Below, piece by piece: positions 26,839-35,231 of a stretch of DNA of 49,802 bases. The notes under the pieces are model-generated. The model saw only the letters and a list, made by a program, of their open reading frames with translations. It was not told the DNA's origin and did not search any database. Position 1 is the first letter of the stretch; each line of letters begins with the position of its first letter. This stretch comes from Sphingopyxis sp. (GTDB lineage Bacteria > Pseudomonadota > Alphaproteobacteria > Sphingomonadales > Sphingomonadaceae): assembly GCF_016463645.1 (NCBI RefSeq), contig NZ_JAEMQX010000017.1, positions 1 through 49,802 of the forward strand, in the 5' to 3' direction. Both the position numbers and the translations under genes were made by a program.

Positions 26839-27522
26839 ATGTTCAAAAGGCCCTCCAATCATTATGGCCGCTCTCCCGAGCCGGTCACGCCCTACCAGCG
26901 CGCCGCGCAGGTCTGGGACGACCGGATCGGTTCGGCGCGCGTCCAGGCCCGCAGCTGGCGCTTCGCCTTCTTCGGCTCGCTCCTCATCTCGGGCGGGTTG
27001 GCCGCCGGGCTCGTCTGGCAGGCCGCGCGCGGAACGATCACGCCTTGGGTCGTCGAAGTGGACAAGCTTGGCGCCGCGCGCGCCGTCGCGCCGGCAGACG
27101 GCGACTATCGTCCGACCGATCCGCAGATCGCGTTCCACCTCGCGCGCTTCATCGAGCATGTCCGCGCGATCCCCGCCGATCCGGTCGTGCTGCGCGCCGA
27201 CTGGCTCAGTGCCTATGATTTTGCAAGCGCGACCGGGGCGCAGGCCCTCAATGACTATGCGCGGACCAACGATCCCTTCGCCGAGGTCGGAAAGTTTCAG
27301 GTCGCGGTCGATGTTTCGAGCGTCATTCGCGCCTCGAAGGACAGCTTCCGCATCGCCTGGACCGAGCGCCGCTATCAGGATGGCAGCCTGATCGAGCGTT
27401 CGCGCTGGTCTGCGATCGTCACCGTCACGCTCCAGCCGCCGCGCACCCCCGACGCGATCACGAAAAATCCGCTCGGGCTTTTTGTCACCGCCATCAACTG
27501 GTCGAAGGAACTCAGCCAATGA
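26839..27522 (+). CDS. trbF: TrbF, VirB8-like scaffold protein
   Basis: A 227-residue inner-membrane protein. A short cytoplasmic N-terminus (MFKRPSNHYGRSPEPVTPYQ) is followed by one membrane helix (about 43-62) and a periplasmic VirB8 fold with WTERRYQDGSLIERSRWSAI near the end. It nucleates assembly of the secretion complex. The start at 26839 gives the TrbF N-terminus and lies four bases after the trbL stop; the stop overlaps trbG as ATGA. Confidence 0.93.
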   Translation: MFKRPSNHYGRSPEPVTPYQRAAQVWDDRIGSARVQARSWRFAFFGSLLISGGLAAGLVWQAARGTITPWVVEVDKLGAARAVAPADGDYRPTDPQIAFHLARFIEHVRAIPADPVVLRADWLSAYDFASATGAQALNDYARTNDPFAEVGKFQVAVDVSSVIRASKDSFRIAWTERRYQDGSLIERSRWSAIVTVTLQPPRTPDAITKNPLGLFVTAINWSKELSQ

Positions 27523-28373
27523 CGACGCCTCATTCTCTCCCGATCACGCTCGGGGTCGCCCTTGCCCTGCTCGCCGTGCCCGCCGCGGCAAGTGATTCCG
27601 TCGATCCCCGCCAGCGCGTCGGTCGCGCCAACGCCGAGGCGCGGGTCCAGCCCGATCGCCAAGCCTATCGAAATGCCATCCAGCAATATGCCTGGTCCGA
27701 AGGCGCGCTCTTCCAGGTTTATGCCGCACCGGGGCAGGTCACCGACATCGTCTTGCAGGAAGGCGAACAGCTCGTCGGCCCGGGTCCGGTCGCCTCGGGC
27801 GACACGGTGCGCTGGATCATCGGCGACACCGTCAGCGGTGCTGGCGCGCGGCGCCGCGTTCATATCCTCGTGAAGCCAACCCGCTCGGACATCATGACCA
27901 ACATGATCATCAACACCGACCGGCGCACCTATCATGTCGAACTGCGCGCGACCGCCGCATCCTATATGGCATCAGTCTCCTGGACCTATCCGGCCGACGA
28001 GCTCATCGCCTTGCAGGTCGCCGCAGCCGAGGCGGCGCGCGCCGCGCCGGTTGCCGGTGCTATCGATCTGGCGGCGCTCAATTTCCGCTACCGGATATCG
28101 GGCGACAAGGTCGATTGGCGCCCGGTGCGCGCTTTCGACGACACGCGCCAGATCTTCATCGAGTTCGGTGCGGACATCGCCACGGGCGACATGCCGCCGC
28201 TGTTCGTCATCGGCGGCAGCGGCGAAGCCGAACTCGTCAACTACCGGGTGCAGGGGCGGTATATGATCGTCGATCGCCTGTTCGAGCGCGGCGAGCTTCG
28301 CTTGGGGGCCGGGAAACAGGCGCGTAGCGTCCGGATCGAGCGCGAGACGCCGCGCCGCCGGGGCCGGTCGTGA
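27519..28373 (+). CDS. trbG: TrbG, VirB9-like outer-membrane core protein
   Basis: A 284-residue periplasmic protein. The signal peptide spans residues 1-25. A VirB9/CagX domain follows, with RTYHVELRATAASYMASVSW and the C-terminal beta part FRYRISGDKVDWRPVRAFDD. With TrbI it builds the outer-membrane core ring. It overlaps trbF (ATGA) and trbI (GTGA, 28370-28373). Length is normal. Confidence 0.94.
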   Translation: MTTPHSLPITLGVALALLAVPAAASDSVDPRQRVGRANAEARVQPDRQAYRNAIQQYAWSEGALFQVYAAPGQVTDIVLQEGEQLVGPGPVASGDTVRWIIGDTVSGAGARRRVHILVKPTRSDIMTNMIINTDRRTYHVELRATAASYMASVSWTYPADELIALQVAAAEAARAAPVAGAIDLAALNFRYRISGDKVDWRPVRAFDDTRQIFIEFGADIATGDMPPLFVIGGSGEAELVNYRVQGRYMIVDRLFERGELRLGAGKQARSVRIERETPRRRGRS

Positions 28374-29596
28374 GCGAGCGCGAGGATCGGGCGCCGCCGC
28401 CCGCCGACGTGCCGGGCGCTGACGATCACGCCGCGCCGCTGCACGATCCCAACGCCTTTCGCTTGCGCGGCGACTCCCCGCGGGTCATGCGCCTGTCGCG
28501 CTGGACGCTGGCGACCATCGGCGGTGCCGGGGGGATTGCGATCGGCGGCGCCCTGCTCTGGGCGCTGCAACCCTCAGGGCCCAAGTCGCCCGATAATCTC
28601 TATTCGGCAGACACGGCGAACCGGGCCGACGTCGTGACCGGTGCGCCCTCCGATTATGGCACGGTGCCGAAGCTCGGGCCGCCGCTGCCCGGCGACCTCG
28701 GCCGGCCGATCGTCGCGGCGCAGCGCGATGGTCAAAGCGTTCCGGTGCCACCGATGGGCAGTCCGTCGGCTGGCACGCGCTCACCTGCCGACGAGGCGCG
28801 CGACCGGGCGCGGCAGGAGCGCGAAGCCGCTACCACCAGTCGCCTCTTCCTGGGCGGTGGGTCTGCGGGCGCCATGGTGGCCGATGCGCTGCGCGGATCG
28901 GGCGAACTGCCCGCTGCTCCGGGAGCGACGCCCGATCCTGCCGCACGAACCCCGGCGGCGGCGCGCGATGCCTTTCTCGAAGGCGGCGCCAGCAAATCGA
29001 ACGAAAGTCCCGAACGCGTTCGCGGACCCAGCTCGCCATACATCCTCCAGAGCGGGAGCGTCATTCCGGCGGCGCTGATCACCGGCATCCGCTCCGACTT
29101 GCCCGGGCAGGTCACCGCGCAGGTGACGCAAAATGTCTATGACAGTCCGACGGGCAAGATTCTGCTCATTCCGCAGGGCGCGCGGCTCGTCGGCGACTAT
29201 GACAGCGAAATCGCTGCGGGGCAGGAACGCGTGCTGCTCGCCTGGGACCGGCTGATTTTGCCCGGCGGCCGCTCGATCCGGCTCGATCGCCAGCCCGGCG
29301 CCGATGCGCGCGGCATGGCAGGCCTCGCCGACCGCACCGACCATCATTGGGGATCGATGCTGCGCGCGGCGCTGATCTCCACTTTGCTCGGGGTGGGTGC
29401 CGAGCTTGGCTCGGACGGCGATGACGCGTTCGTGCGGGCGCTCCGCGACGGGTCGCAGGACACGATCAACCAGGCGGGGCGGCGGCTGGTCGAGCGTCAG
29501 ATGAATATCCCGCCGACCCTCACCATCCGCCCCGGCTTCGCGCTGCGGATCCTTGTGACTCGTGATCTGATCCTCGAACCCGAAGGGGGCGCGTGA
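28370..29596 (+). CDS. trbI: TrbI, VirB10-like transenvelope protein
   Basis: A 408-residue protein. The N-terminal cytoplasmic part is followed by one membrane helix (about 45-66), a Pro-rich periplasmic linker, and the VirB10 beta-barrel domain with LQSGSVIPAALITGIRSDLP and GKILLIPQGARLVGDYDSEI. It senses ATP energy and spans both membranes. The start is GTG 28370, overlapping the trbG stop. This is the last core trb gene, followed at once by the DUF2274 gene (TGATG at 29594-29598). Confidence 0.94.
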   Translation: MSEREDRAPPPADVPGADDHAAPLHDPNAFRLRGDSPRVMRLSRWTLATIGGAGGIAIGGALLWALQPSGPKSPDNLYSADTANRADVVTGAPSDYGTVPKLGPPLPGDLGRPIVAAQRDGQSVPVPPMGSPSAGTRSPADEARDRARQEREAATTSRLFLGGGSAGAMVADALRGSGELPAAPGATPDPAARTPAAARDAFLEGGASKSNESPERVRGPSSPYILQSGSVIPAALITGIRSDLPGQVTAQVTQNVYDSPTGKILLIPQGARLVGDYDSEIAAGQERVLLAWDRLILPGGRSIRLDRQPGADARGMAGLADRTDHHWGSMLRAALISTLLGVGAELGSDGDDAFVRALRDGSQDTINQAGRRLVERQMNIPPTLTIRPGFALRILVTRDLILEPEGGA

Positions 29597-29817
29597 TGAG
29601 CAAGCTCAGGCTCGGTCCGATCGCCGACGACAAGCCTGTGAAGATGGCAATCGAATTGCCGGGCGCCCTTTATCGCGAACTGGTGGCCTATGCTGAGGTG
29701 CATGCGAAGGCTACGGGCCTCGCCGAGCCCTTGCCGCCCGAGAAGATCGCCGTTCCGATGATCGAGCGATTCATCGCGACCGACCGCGGCTTCGCGACTG
29801 AGCGCCGTCGGCGCTGA
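29596..29817 (+). CDS. DUF2274 family protein
   Basis: A 73-residue protein (MSKLRLGPIADDKPVKMAIE..., VPMIERFIATDRGF) matching DUF2274, a short protein nearly always encoded directly after trbI. ATG 29596 overlaps the trbI stop. The middle looks like a small ribbon-helix-helix fold (VKMAIELPGALYRELVAYAE), so DNA binding is possible, but the role is not known. It is the last element gene recognised on this strand. The 131 bases after it (29818-29948) hold nothing I could identify. Confidence 0.88.
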   Translation: MSKLRLGPIADDKPVKMAIELPGALYRELVAYAEVHAKATGLAEPLPPEKIAVPMIERFIATDRGFATERRRR

Positions 29818-29948
29818 GGCTTGGGGATCACGCGCGCCGGCCAGGACGCGTCGGGGCTGGCAATTTATAATTGGGACTGTCGGCGTTATACCGCAAGGAC
29901 GCGCTCAGCCGGTCCAGCGTTTCATGAGGGGTCGCACTGGGACACTGC

Positions 29949-30944
29949 TCAGCAAAGAGCGGTCACCAGTTCGCGATGTTTTTGACCCTCCAGCGGCGTG
30001 ACGAGTGACGGTGGGTTAACCACCCACTCACCATTCTGCAAAAGCTCTTGCAGCTTTCGGCGTATGATGGCTTCGACGGCGGGAAGGGCGGCGGGGGGGC
30101 GGCTTCCTGCCCTGACGAGTGCGAATGGCAAGTTGACATCCATGTCGCTGAGTTGCGCGGCAGAAAGCAGGCCGTCATGCAACTCCTGCCGGACGGCTAA
30201 GTGCGGCAGCAGAGAATAGCCCGCCCCATCCAGCAGCAAAGCCTTCAGAATCGGTAGTGAGTCGATCTCACTGCGCACCGACAGACGAATCGCCTCGCCA
30301 TGTTGCTGCTGATTGATGCGGCGCTTCAGCCCCTTTGTCATCGGCGGCAACAGCAGATCGACGTGGCGCAGGCTCTCGGCTCGTATGGATTCTAAGGCAA
30401 TGCCTCGTTCATCGACCGATCCGAACGCGTGTGGTGGACCGATAACGAATAGCGTTTCGTCGGCGATATGCTCCGCCTGGAGATAGAAAAGGTCGTCGGA
30501 ATAATAGATCAGCCCGGCATGCAGCGACCCATTCTCGATCCAGCGGGTAAGGTCGCTCGCGAAGGCGAGGCGCAGACGCAGCTTTACCCCTGGCAGTTCC
30601 TGCTGCACGGCGCGGACGATATCCGGTGCGATCATTTCGCCAAGCGAGATCGGCATTCCGATGGAAACTTCACCCACCAGGCCTGTCACGGAGCGCCGAA
30701 CCCCCTCACGAGCAAGGCGTGTAGACAGCAGAATCGCCTCAGCATGCGTTTTGAAAACTTGGCCTGCCGCGGTGATCGAGACGCCGCGTGACGTTCGGTC
30801 AAACAGCTTAGCTCCCAATTCGTCTTCCAGGCGAAGCAACTGTTGGCTAAGCGACGGCTGTGCCAAGCCAAGCTCGTCCGCAGCCTTGGTGATCGAGCTG
30901 AGTTCTCCGATTGCGAGAAAAGCACGAAGCTGTCCTTCGTCCAC
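29949..30944 (-). CDS. LysR-family transcriptional regulator
   Basis: A 331-residue LysR protein. The winged-helix N-terminus is MDEGQLRAFLAIGELSSITK, then AADELGLAQPSLSQQLLRLE. The effector domain begins near VGEVSIGMPISLGE. The start is GTG (30944). It lies 31 bases downstream of a LuxR-type gene on the same strand, so the two are probably one unit. LysR proteins usually control a nearby operon in response to a pathway metabolite; the aromatic/acyl-CoA catabolic genes to the right are the natural target. No direct evidence of the effector. Confidence 0.92.
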   Translation of the reverse strand: MDEGQLRAFLAIGELSSITKAADELGLAQPSLSQQLLRLEDELGAKLFDRTSRGVSITAAGQVFKTHAEAILLSTRLAREGVRRSVTGLVGEVSIGMPISLGEMIAPDIVRAVQQELPGVKLRLRLAFASDLTRWIENGSLHAGLIYYSDDLFYLQAEHIADETLFVIGPPHAFGSVDERGIALESIRAESLRHVDLLLPPMTKGLKRRINQQQHGEAIRLSVRSEIDSLPILKALLLDGAGYSLLPHLAVRQELHDGLLSAAQLSDMDVNLPFALVRAGSRPPAALPAVEAIIRRKLQELLQNGEWVVNPPSLVTPLEGQKHRELVTALC

Positions 30945-30975
30945 AATTCAAGTCCTTGAGGTCAATATGATGGCT

Positions 30976-31761
30976 TCACAGCAACGTCAGGTAGCGTTGC
31001 ATGAGTTCGTGCCGACCGCTGATATGCAATCGCGCATACAGCCGCTTGCGATATGTCGCGATTGTCTCCTCACCAAGTCCGAGATCGATTGAGATACCAT
31101 ACGCCGATATTCCAAACAGGATCCGTGCGCTGACCTGTAATTCCCGTTCCGTCAGGCCCCAATCGCTGGTACGCAAATTGGTCTCAATTACATTGACTGA
31201 GGCAAAATGAGCGATGGTTTTGGCGCGATCCCAATGAAGTTGAGCATGTTTTGCACAAAAGGCGACCAGCAGGTCGGCATTTTCCGCCAGATCGTGCAAC
31301 TCCTGCTCCGCGAACTGTCCCGACTCGCGGGACCGCATCACCGATAGTGCATAGAGATCGTCCACCGCTCGACCACACATCATAACCCGGTCCACGATAT
31401 GGAAGCGCTTCAGGCCGGCATGAAGCGTGGGATCGGCGATCTGCTCGACATCCTCGTGAAACACTAATGCGTTGTCGCTCGATCGGACGGCTTGCTCGAC
31501 TTCGTGCAACTCGATGTAAGACCGTTCAGGCCAGTGCGTCTCGGCGCTGCGGTCGCTGATGGCATGTTTGCCCCTCACGCTGGCGCCGCCCAGGAATTTC
31601 GGCCGCCCCTCACGGACTCGATAAACGCAGTAATGCTCTGCTCCCGAGACCGCGTTCAGATATTGCAGGGTCTCACGCTCGAACTCATCCGTGCCGAGCG
31701 AACTGATCACACCGGTCAGCGTTAGGGGCTGGCGTGCTGCAGTGATAGCGATCGCGTTCAT
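30976..31761 (-). CDS. LuxR-family (HTH) transcriptional regulator
   Basis: A 261-residue regulator. The C-terminal LuxR helix-turn-helix is WGLTERELQVSARILFGISA, followed by LGEETIATYRKRLYARLHIS (about 199-248). The N-terminal 190 residues form a sensor domain I do not recognise; the acyl-homoserine-lactone pattern is not evident. The start has AGGAG (31768-31772) and an upstream inverted repeat in its leader. It is transcribed ahead of the LysR gene and probably co-regulates the catabolic cluster. Confidence 0.88.
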   Translation of the reverse strand: MNAIAITAARQPLTLTGVISSLGTDEFERETLQYLNAVSGAEHYCVYRVREGRPKFLGGASVRGKHAISDRSAETHWPERSYIELHEVEQAVRSSDNALVFHEDVEQIADPTLHAGLKRFHIVDRVMMCGRAVDDLYALSVMRSRESGQFAEQELHDLAENADLLVAFCAKHAQLHWDRAKTIAHFASVNVIETNLRTSDWGLTERELQVSARILFGISAYGISIDLGLGEETIATYRKRLYARLHISGRHELMQRYLTLL

Positions 31762-31771
31762 GATGCCTCTC

Positions 31772-31803
31772 CTGTAGCCCGTTATCGGGCTTAGTCGTTA
31801 CAG
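31772..31803 (-). promoter_or_regulatory. Nested inverted repeat in the LuxR-gene leader
   Basis: AGCCCG-TTAT-CGGGCT (31776-31791) is a perfect 6-bp hairpin enclosed by CTGTA...TACAG (31772-31776 with 31799-31803). It lies immediately 5' of the Shine-Dalgarno of the LuxR-type gene. It could be an autoregulatory operator or an mRNA hairpin that governs the ribosome-binding site. No function is proven. Confidence 0.4.
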
Positions 31804-32028
31804 GCGACAGCATTCTTGGATCTAGTCGAGAAGCATGATCACCCGTTCTCGACGACCATCGGCCTATCGAGGCGGGCGACGTCAGCGCCGCCTTCGCAAG
31901 GGTATTGCATGCGGCGTCGAGCCGCGCTGTCTTTAGTCGTGCTGACTACCATTGGAATATGCAATTGATCTGCCCCCTTCTGAGTGGTCCAAAATTGATG
32001 ATATTTTGGATTACGAAGGAGACATGGA

Positions 32029-32307
32029 ATGCCGAGCAAGAAGCATCGCCCGGAAGAGATTATCGGCAAGCTGCGTGAAGCGGAGGTTGTGCTGGCGCAG
32101 GGCGCGACGACCGCGGAGGCGTGTCGCCGGATCGCTGTCAGCGAGCAGACCTATTATCGGTGGCGCAAGGAATATGGCGGCCTGAAGACCGACCAGGCGC
32201 GCCGGATGAAGGATCTGGAGAAGGAGAATGTGCGGCTTCGACGCGCGATCTCGGACCTGACGCTCGACAAGCTGATCCTGCAGGAAGCTGCCCGGGGAAA
32301 CTTCTGA
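32029..32307 (+). CDS. IS3 OrfA (helix-turn-helix subunit)
   Basis: A 92-residue OrfA. The HTH is [20 protein letters not shown], then [21 protein letters not shown] leucine-zipper-like tail is [20 protein letters not shown]. OrfA alone binds the IS ends and represses. Read through the slippery site at 32295, it is joined to OrfB as the active transposase. The frame ends with TGA at 32305-32307, just after the slippery heptamer. Confidence 0.93.
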   Translation: MPSKKHRPEEIIGKLREAEVVLAQGATTAEACRRIAVSEQTYYRWRKEYGGLKTDQARRMKDLEKENVRLRRAISDLTLDKLILQEAARGNF

Positions 32308-32327
32308 GCCCCGCGCGCCGAAGGCGC
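32295..32327 (+). promoter_or_regulatory. -1 programmed ribosomal frameshift signal of the IS3 element
   Basis: The heptamer G-GGA-AAC (32295-32301) fits the X-XXY-YYZ rule in the OrfA frame. Thirteen bases on, a GCGCC-GAA-GGCGC stem-loop (32315-32327) could stall the ribosome. A -1 slip at the heptamer leads exactly into the OrfB frame (LLSPARRRR), as needed for the OrfAB transposase. Confidence 0.75.
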
Positions 32328-33200
32328 TGTATCGACCACATCAGAATGATGATGCCGGTGTCCGAGCGGCGGCTCTGCCGCGTGCTCGGGCAGCACCGAT
32401 CGACACAGCGCAAGGCGCCCCGCGGGGCGGATGACGAAGCAGCTCTGACCGAGGATATAATCGCGCTGGCCCGGCAATATGGTCGCTATGGCTATCGCCG
32501 GGTGACGGCGTTGCTGCGCGATGCGGGGTGGCATGTGAACCGCAAGCGGGTCGAGCGCATCTGGCGACGCGAGGGGCTCAAGGTGCCGCAAAGGCAGCCG
32601 AAGCGCGGGCGGCTCTGGTTGAACGACGGATCGTGCATCCGGCTTCGGCCGGAATATCCCGGGCACGTCTGGTCCTATGACTTCGTCGAGGGTCGCACCC
32701 ACGATGGTCGCAAATACCGCATCCTGTCGATCATCGACGAGGCGAGCCGGGAGTGCATGGCGTTGCCCGTGGCGCGTAAGCTGAAGAGCGACGATGTGCT
32801 GGCGGTGCTGGCCGAACTGTTCGTCACGCGCGGTCCGCCCGCGCATATCCGGTCCGACAATGGCCCGGAATTTATCGCGACGGCGGTGCAGGAATGGCTG
32901 GCGAAGGTCGGCGTGAAGACGCTCTACATCGCCCCCGGATCGCCATGGGAGAATGGATACTGCGAGAGCTTCAACGGGTCGCTGCGCGATGAACTGCTCA
33001 ATGGCGAGATCTTCTACTCACTAACCGAGGCCCAGATCCTGATCGAAGCTTGGCGGCGCCATTACAACACCGTCCGGCCGCACAGCTCGCTGGGATATCG
33101 GCCACCCGCGCCGGAGGCCGTTCCATCGCCAGTGTCGCCCTCCGGTTCCGCTTCGCTCCACCTACGGCCAACACTGGCGATGGAGGCGTCAATGCACTAA
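32301..33200 (+). CDS. IS3 OrfB transposase (DDE integrase core)
   Basis: The OrfB frame from the slip point, about 299 residues. It has an HTH_21 segment ([20 protein letters not shown]) and the rve integrase core with the DDE triad in [12 protein letters not shown], the second Asp in IRSDNGPEF and the Glu in [10 protein letters not shown]. The last 20 residues run into the IS right end. It is made as an OrfAB fusion by -1 frameshifting. All catalytic residues are present. Confidence 0.92.
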   Translation, partial: LLSPARRRRCIDHIRMMMPVSERRLCRVLGQHRSTQRKAPRGADDEAALTEDIIALARQYGRYGYRRVTALLRDAGWHVNRKRVERIWRREGLKVPQRQPKRGRLWLNDGSCIRLRPEYPGHVWSYDFVEGRTHDGRKYRILSIIDEASRECMALPVARKLKSDDVLAVLAELFVTRGPPAHIRSDNGPEFIATAVQEWLAKVGVKTLYIAPGSPWENGYCESFNGSLRDELLNGEIFYSLTEAQILIEAWRRHYNTVRPHSSLGYRPPAPEAVPSPVSPSGSASLHLRPTLAMEASMH

Positions 33201-33237
33201 CAGTCCACGCGGACCACTCGGTGGGGGCCGGTCAATC

Positions 33238-33345
33238 GACACGATCATCTTCGATCTGGAGGACGTTCAGGCGGCATGGACGGCGCAATGCGGCAGCCCG
33301 CATGCCAAGATCATCATCAAGGTCGCCGATGAACGACGCGGCTGA
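33238..33345 (+). pseudogene. C-terminal remnant of a gene truncated by the IS element
   Basis: The reading frame just outside the IS right end (DTIIFDLEDVQAAWTAQCGS, then HAKIIIKVADERRG, stop 33343-33345) looks like the C-terminus of a zinc-type alcohol dehydrogenase/NADP oxidoreductase, whose chains often end in ...HAKIVIRV. Its 5' part is absent: the left flank of the IS shows no matching fragment. The next ATG (33329) lies inside it, the usual operon overlap. The family is a guess from about 35 residues. Confidence 0.45.
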
Positions 33346-34447
33346 CAAGCGCGCCCGCCTCGGGGCCTGGCTGCGTGAACAGCCGGCGTTCGGCACGCAG
33401 TGCGAAGTCCGTTCGCTCGCGCCATTGGCGGGCGGGCAGTCGAGCGAATTGTTCAAGCTCGTCTGCCGGACGCCGCTCGACCAGGCTGACGCCGCCTATG
33501 TCATCCGCTTCGAGCAACGCGGCAAGCAGTTGTTCCTCACGCCCGACATCGTTCGCGAATTTCGCGTGATCGACGGCGTCGCGCGGCACAGCGACGTGCC
33601 GGTGGCTCCGATGATGGCGGTGGAAGCGAGCGGCGTCGTCCTGGGAACGCCGTTCCTCGTCATGCGGCTGGTCGGGGGGCGTTCGCCGCTTGGTCGTCCA
33701 TCGATGCACTCGCAAGGGCTTCTGACCGAGCTCACGGCGCAACAGCGGCGGACGCTGGCCTTTAACGGGCTTGATGCAATGGCCGGCATTCATGCCATCG
33801 ACTGGCGTCGGTCGCACGCTTTCCTGAATATCGAGGGCGAGCGTAAACGGGGCATCGACCGGCACTTGCAGCAGATCGCAGACTGGTATGCGTGGGCAGC
33901 GGATGGGCGGACGTTCCCGTTGACCGACCAGGCGCTGGACTATCTGCTGCGAACGCGAGGCTCGCTTCGCGACGACCGCGACGTGCTGCTGTGGGGCGAT
34001 GCGCGTCCGGGTAACATTTTGTTTGCTGAGGACCAGGCGGTCGCGGCAGTTCTCGATTGGGAGGGAGCGCTCATCGGACCGCGGGGGCTGGACGTCGGCT
34101 ATTGGATCATGATGGACAGCTTTCATTCGGAGATGATTGGCATTCAACGCTTGCCAGGATGGCCCAGCACAGCCGAAGTGGTCGAGCGCTACAGAACGAT
34201 TAGCGGGTACGAATTGAATGACCTCGACTATTACATCGTGCTCGGCGCCCTGTTCATGGCGACGACCCTGATCCGCGCGACCGACATCGCCATCGCAGCG
34301 GGCAGGTTGCCGGCTGCTACGCAGATGGCGCATGCCAACACCACGACTCAGATCATCGCCGAGCGGCTCGGACTGAATGTGCCGCCGCTTTCGCCTGATT
34401 TCGTCGCCCATCGCGCGCTGCCGCCGGGTTTCACCGGGCGCAGCTAG
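33329..34447 (+). CDS. Phosphotransferase family protein (APH/ACAD10-LvaA like)
   Basis: A 372-residue kinase-fold protein. The catalytic loop LLWGDARPGNILF has Asp224 and Asn229. The metal-site Asp243 is in VLDWEGALIGP. The Gly-rich GGQSSELFKL lies near residues 35-44. Relatives phosphorylate short hydroxyacyl-CoAs (LvaA in levulinate catabolism, the ACAD10 N-domain) rather than antibiotics. In this cluster a hydroxyacyl-CoA substrate is more likely than aminoglycosides. It lies on the forward strand, and its stop shares a CTAG with the convergent VOC gene. The start overlaps the truncated dehydrogenase remnant, so it has lost its original upstream partner. Confidence 0.82.
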   Translation: MNDAADKRARLGAWLREQPAFGTQCEVRSLAPLAGGQSSELFKLVCRTPLDQADAAYVIRFEQRGKQLFLTPDIVREFRVIDGVARHSDVPVAPMMAVEASGVVLGTPFLVMRLVGGRSPLGRPSMHSQGLLTELTAQQRRTLAFNGLDAMAGIHAIDWRRSHAFLNIEGERKRGIDRHLQQIADWYAWAADGRTFPLTDQALDYLLRTRGSLRDDRDVLLWGDARPGNILFAEDQAVAAVLDWEGALIGPRGLDVGYWIMMDSFHSEMIGIQRLPGWPSTAEVVERYRTISGYELNDLDYYIVLGALFMATTLIRATDIAIAAGRLPAATQMAHANTTTQIIAERLGLNVPPLSPDFVAHRALPPGFTGRS

Positions 34448-34836
34448 CTTTTGTCGGATTGATAGCGGCTGACTTCGATTAGATTACCGTCGGGATCGCG
34501 GAAATAGACCGAGGTCATCGGTCCGACCGCGCCAGTGCGTTCGACCGGCCCTTTCTCGATCGCGACGCCGCAACGCCCGAGATGTGCGACAATGGCATCG
34601 ATTGGGTCGAGCGTGACGAGGCAGAAGTCGGCCGCACCCGGGGTCGGTACGCGCGCTTTGGGTTCGAAAGTCCGGTCGGCCTGATGCACGTTGATCTTTT
34701 GGCGGCCGAAACCGAGCGAAATCGGCTTGCCGTCGAGCGACTGCCGTTCAAAGCCCAGCACGCGTCGATAGAATTCGCAAGTCACGTCGATCGAAGCGAC
34801 GGTGAGCACGAAATGATCGAGCCGGTCGATCTTCAC
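34444..34836 (-). CDS. VOC-family (glyoxalase/extradiol-dioxygenase fold) protein
   Basis: A 130-residue two-module VOC protein, with LDHFVLTVASIDVTCEFYRR at the start, a middle INVHQ and a C-terminal FRDPDGNLIEVSRYQ. The putative metal ligands are His8, the His in INVHQ and the Glu in NLIEVS. Members are glyoxalases, epimerases or dioxygenases, so the reaction cannot be told. It is the last gene of the reverse-strand operon. Its start overlaps the DUF35 stop (ATGA at 34833-34836), and its stop is palindromically shared (CTAG) with the phosphotransferase. Confidence 0.85.
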   Translation of the reverse strand: MKIDRLDHFVLTVASIDVTCEFYRRVLGFERQSLDGKPISLGFGRQKINVHQADRTFEPKARVPTPGAADFCLVTLDPIDAIVAHLGRCGVAIEKGPVERTGAVGPMTSVYFRDPDGNLIEVSRYQSDKS

Positions 34837-35231
34837 CCTGAGGTCGCGAGGCGGAAAGCGGCGATGCCGCGGCCTTCCGCGCGCTGCGGCTCGAACGCCA
34901 CCGCTGCGCCGACCGCAAAGGGCACGTCACCCAGCAACGGCGCGAACAGGCGCGGCCCCTCGGCCAGTTCGACGATCCCCCCGCAATAGGGCAGCCGATC
35001 GGCGAAGGCCGGATGGTGCGCGATATATGTGCGGGTAAAGCTGAAAATGGTGCCGGCTCCGCTCGCCGGTTCGGGCGCGAAGACGGTGCCGTTGCAGGCA
35101 TCGCAGACCAGCGCCGCGAGATGCGCTGTGCCGCATTGCCTGCACCGCAGCAGATCGAGCCGCCCTTCATCCAGCGCAGCGAAGAACTGTGCCGATGCCG
35201 GGTCCGATTCGGGCACAGGTTGTGACGTCAT
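34833..35231 (-). CDS. DUF35/OB-fold Zn-ribbon protein (acyl-CoA binding partner)
   Basis: A 132-residue protein. The N-terminal rubredoxin-like zinc ribbon has LLRCRQCGTAHLAALVCDAC, and a DUF35 OB-fold (FSFTRTYIAHHPAFADRLPY) follows. Proteins of this family pair with an SCP2-type thiolase (here the gene just upstream) to form an acyl-CoA retro-aldolase or thiolase. Examples are ChsH2/Ltp2 partners in steroid side-chain breakdown. ATG 35231 overlaps the thiolase stop as ATGA; the nearby ATG 35237 would give two more residues. Confidence 0.85.
   Translation of the reverse strand: MTSQPVPESDPASAQFFAALDEGRLDLLRCRQCGTAHLAALVCDACNGTVFAPEPASGAGTIFSFTRTYIAHHPAFADRLPYCGGIVELAEGPRLFAPLLGDVPFAVGAAVAFEPQRAEGRGIAAFRLATSG

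Larger units (their letters stand above)
31966..33234 (+). mobile_element. IS3-family insertion sequence (IS407-group type)
   Basis: About 1269 bp, bounded by imperfect inverted ends. The left end reads TGATCTGCCCCCTTCTGAG, and the right end (reverse complement) reads TGACCGGCCCCCACCGAG, both followed by TGGTCC. orfA and orfB overlap with a -1 frameshift signal. No direct target duplication is seen at either edge under three alternative boundary choices, so the copy may have lost one flank by deletion or recombination. It has truncated the gene to its right (33238-33345). The transposase looks intact, so it may still move. Confidence 0.9.

Noticed and set aside
29818..29948. Element end or attachment site after the DUF2274 gene
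   Set aside because: No repeat matching another part of the window, no tRNA fragment and no integrase were found.
31839..31965. Possible fragment of a gene to the left of the IS element
   Set aside because: One forward frame (RPIEAGDVSAAFARVLHA...) looks mildly coding, but no family is recognised and it does not match the remnant at 33238.
33329..34447. Aminoglycoside resistance gene
   Set aside because: The fold is shared, but the WGDARPGN motif and catabolic context fit an ACAD10/LvaA-like kinase better.
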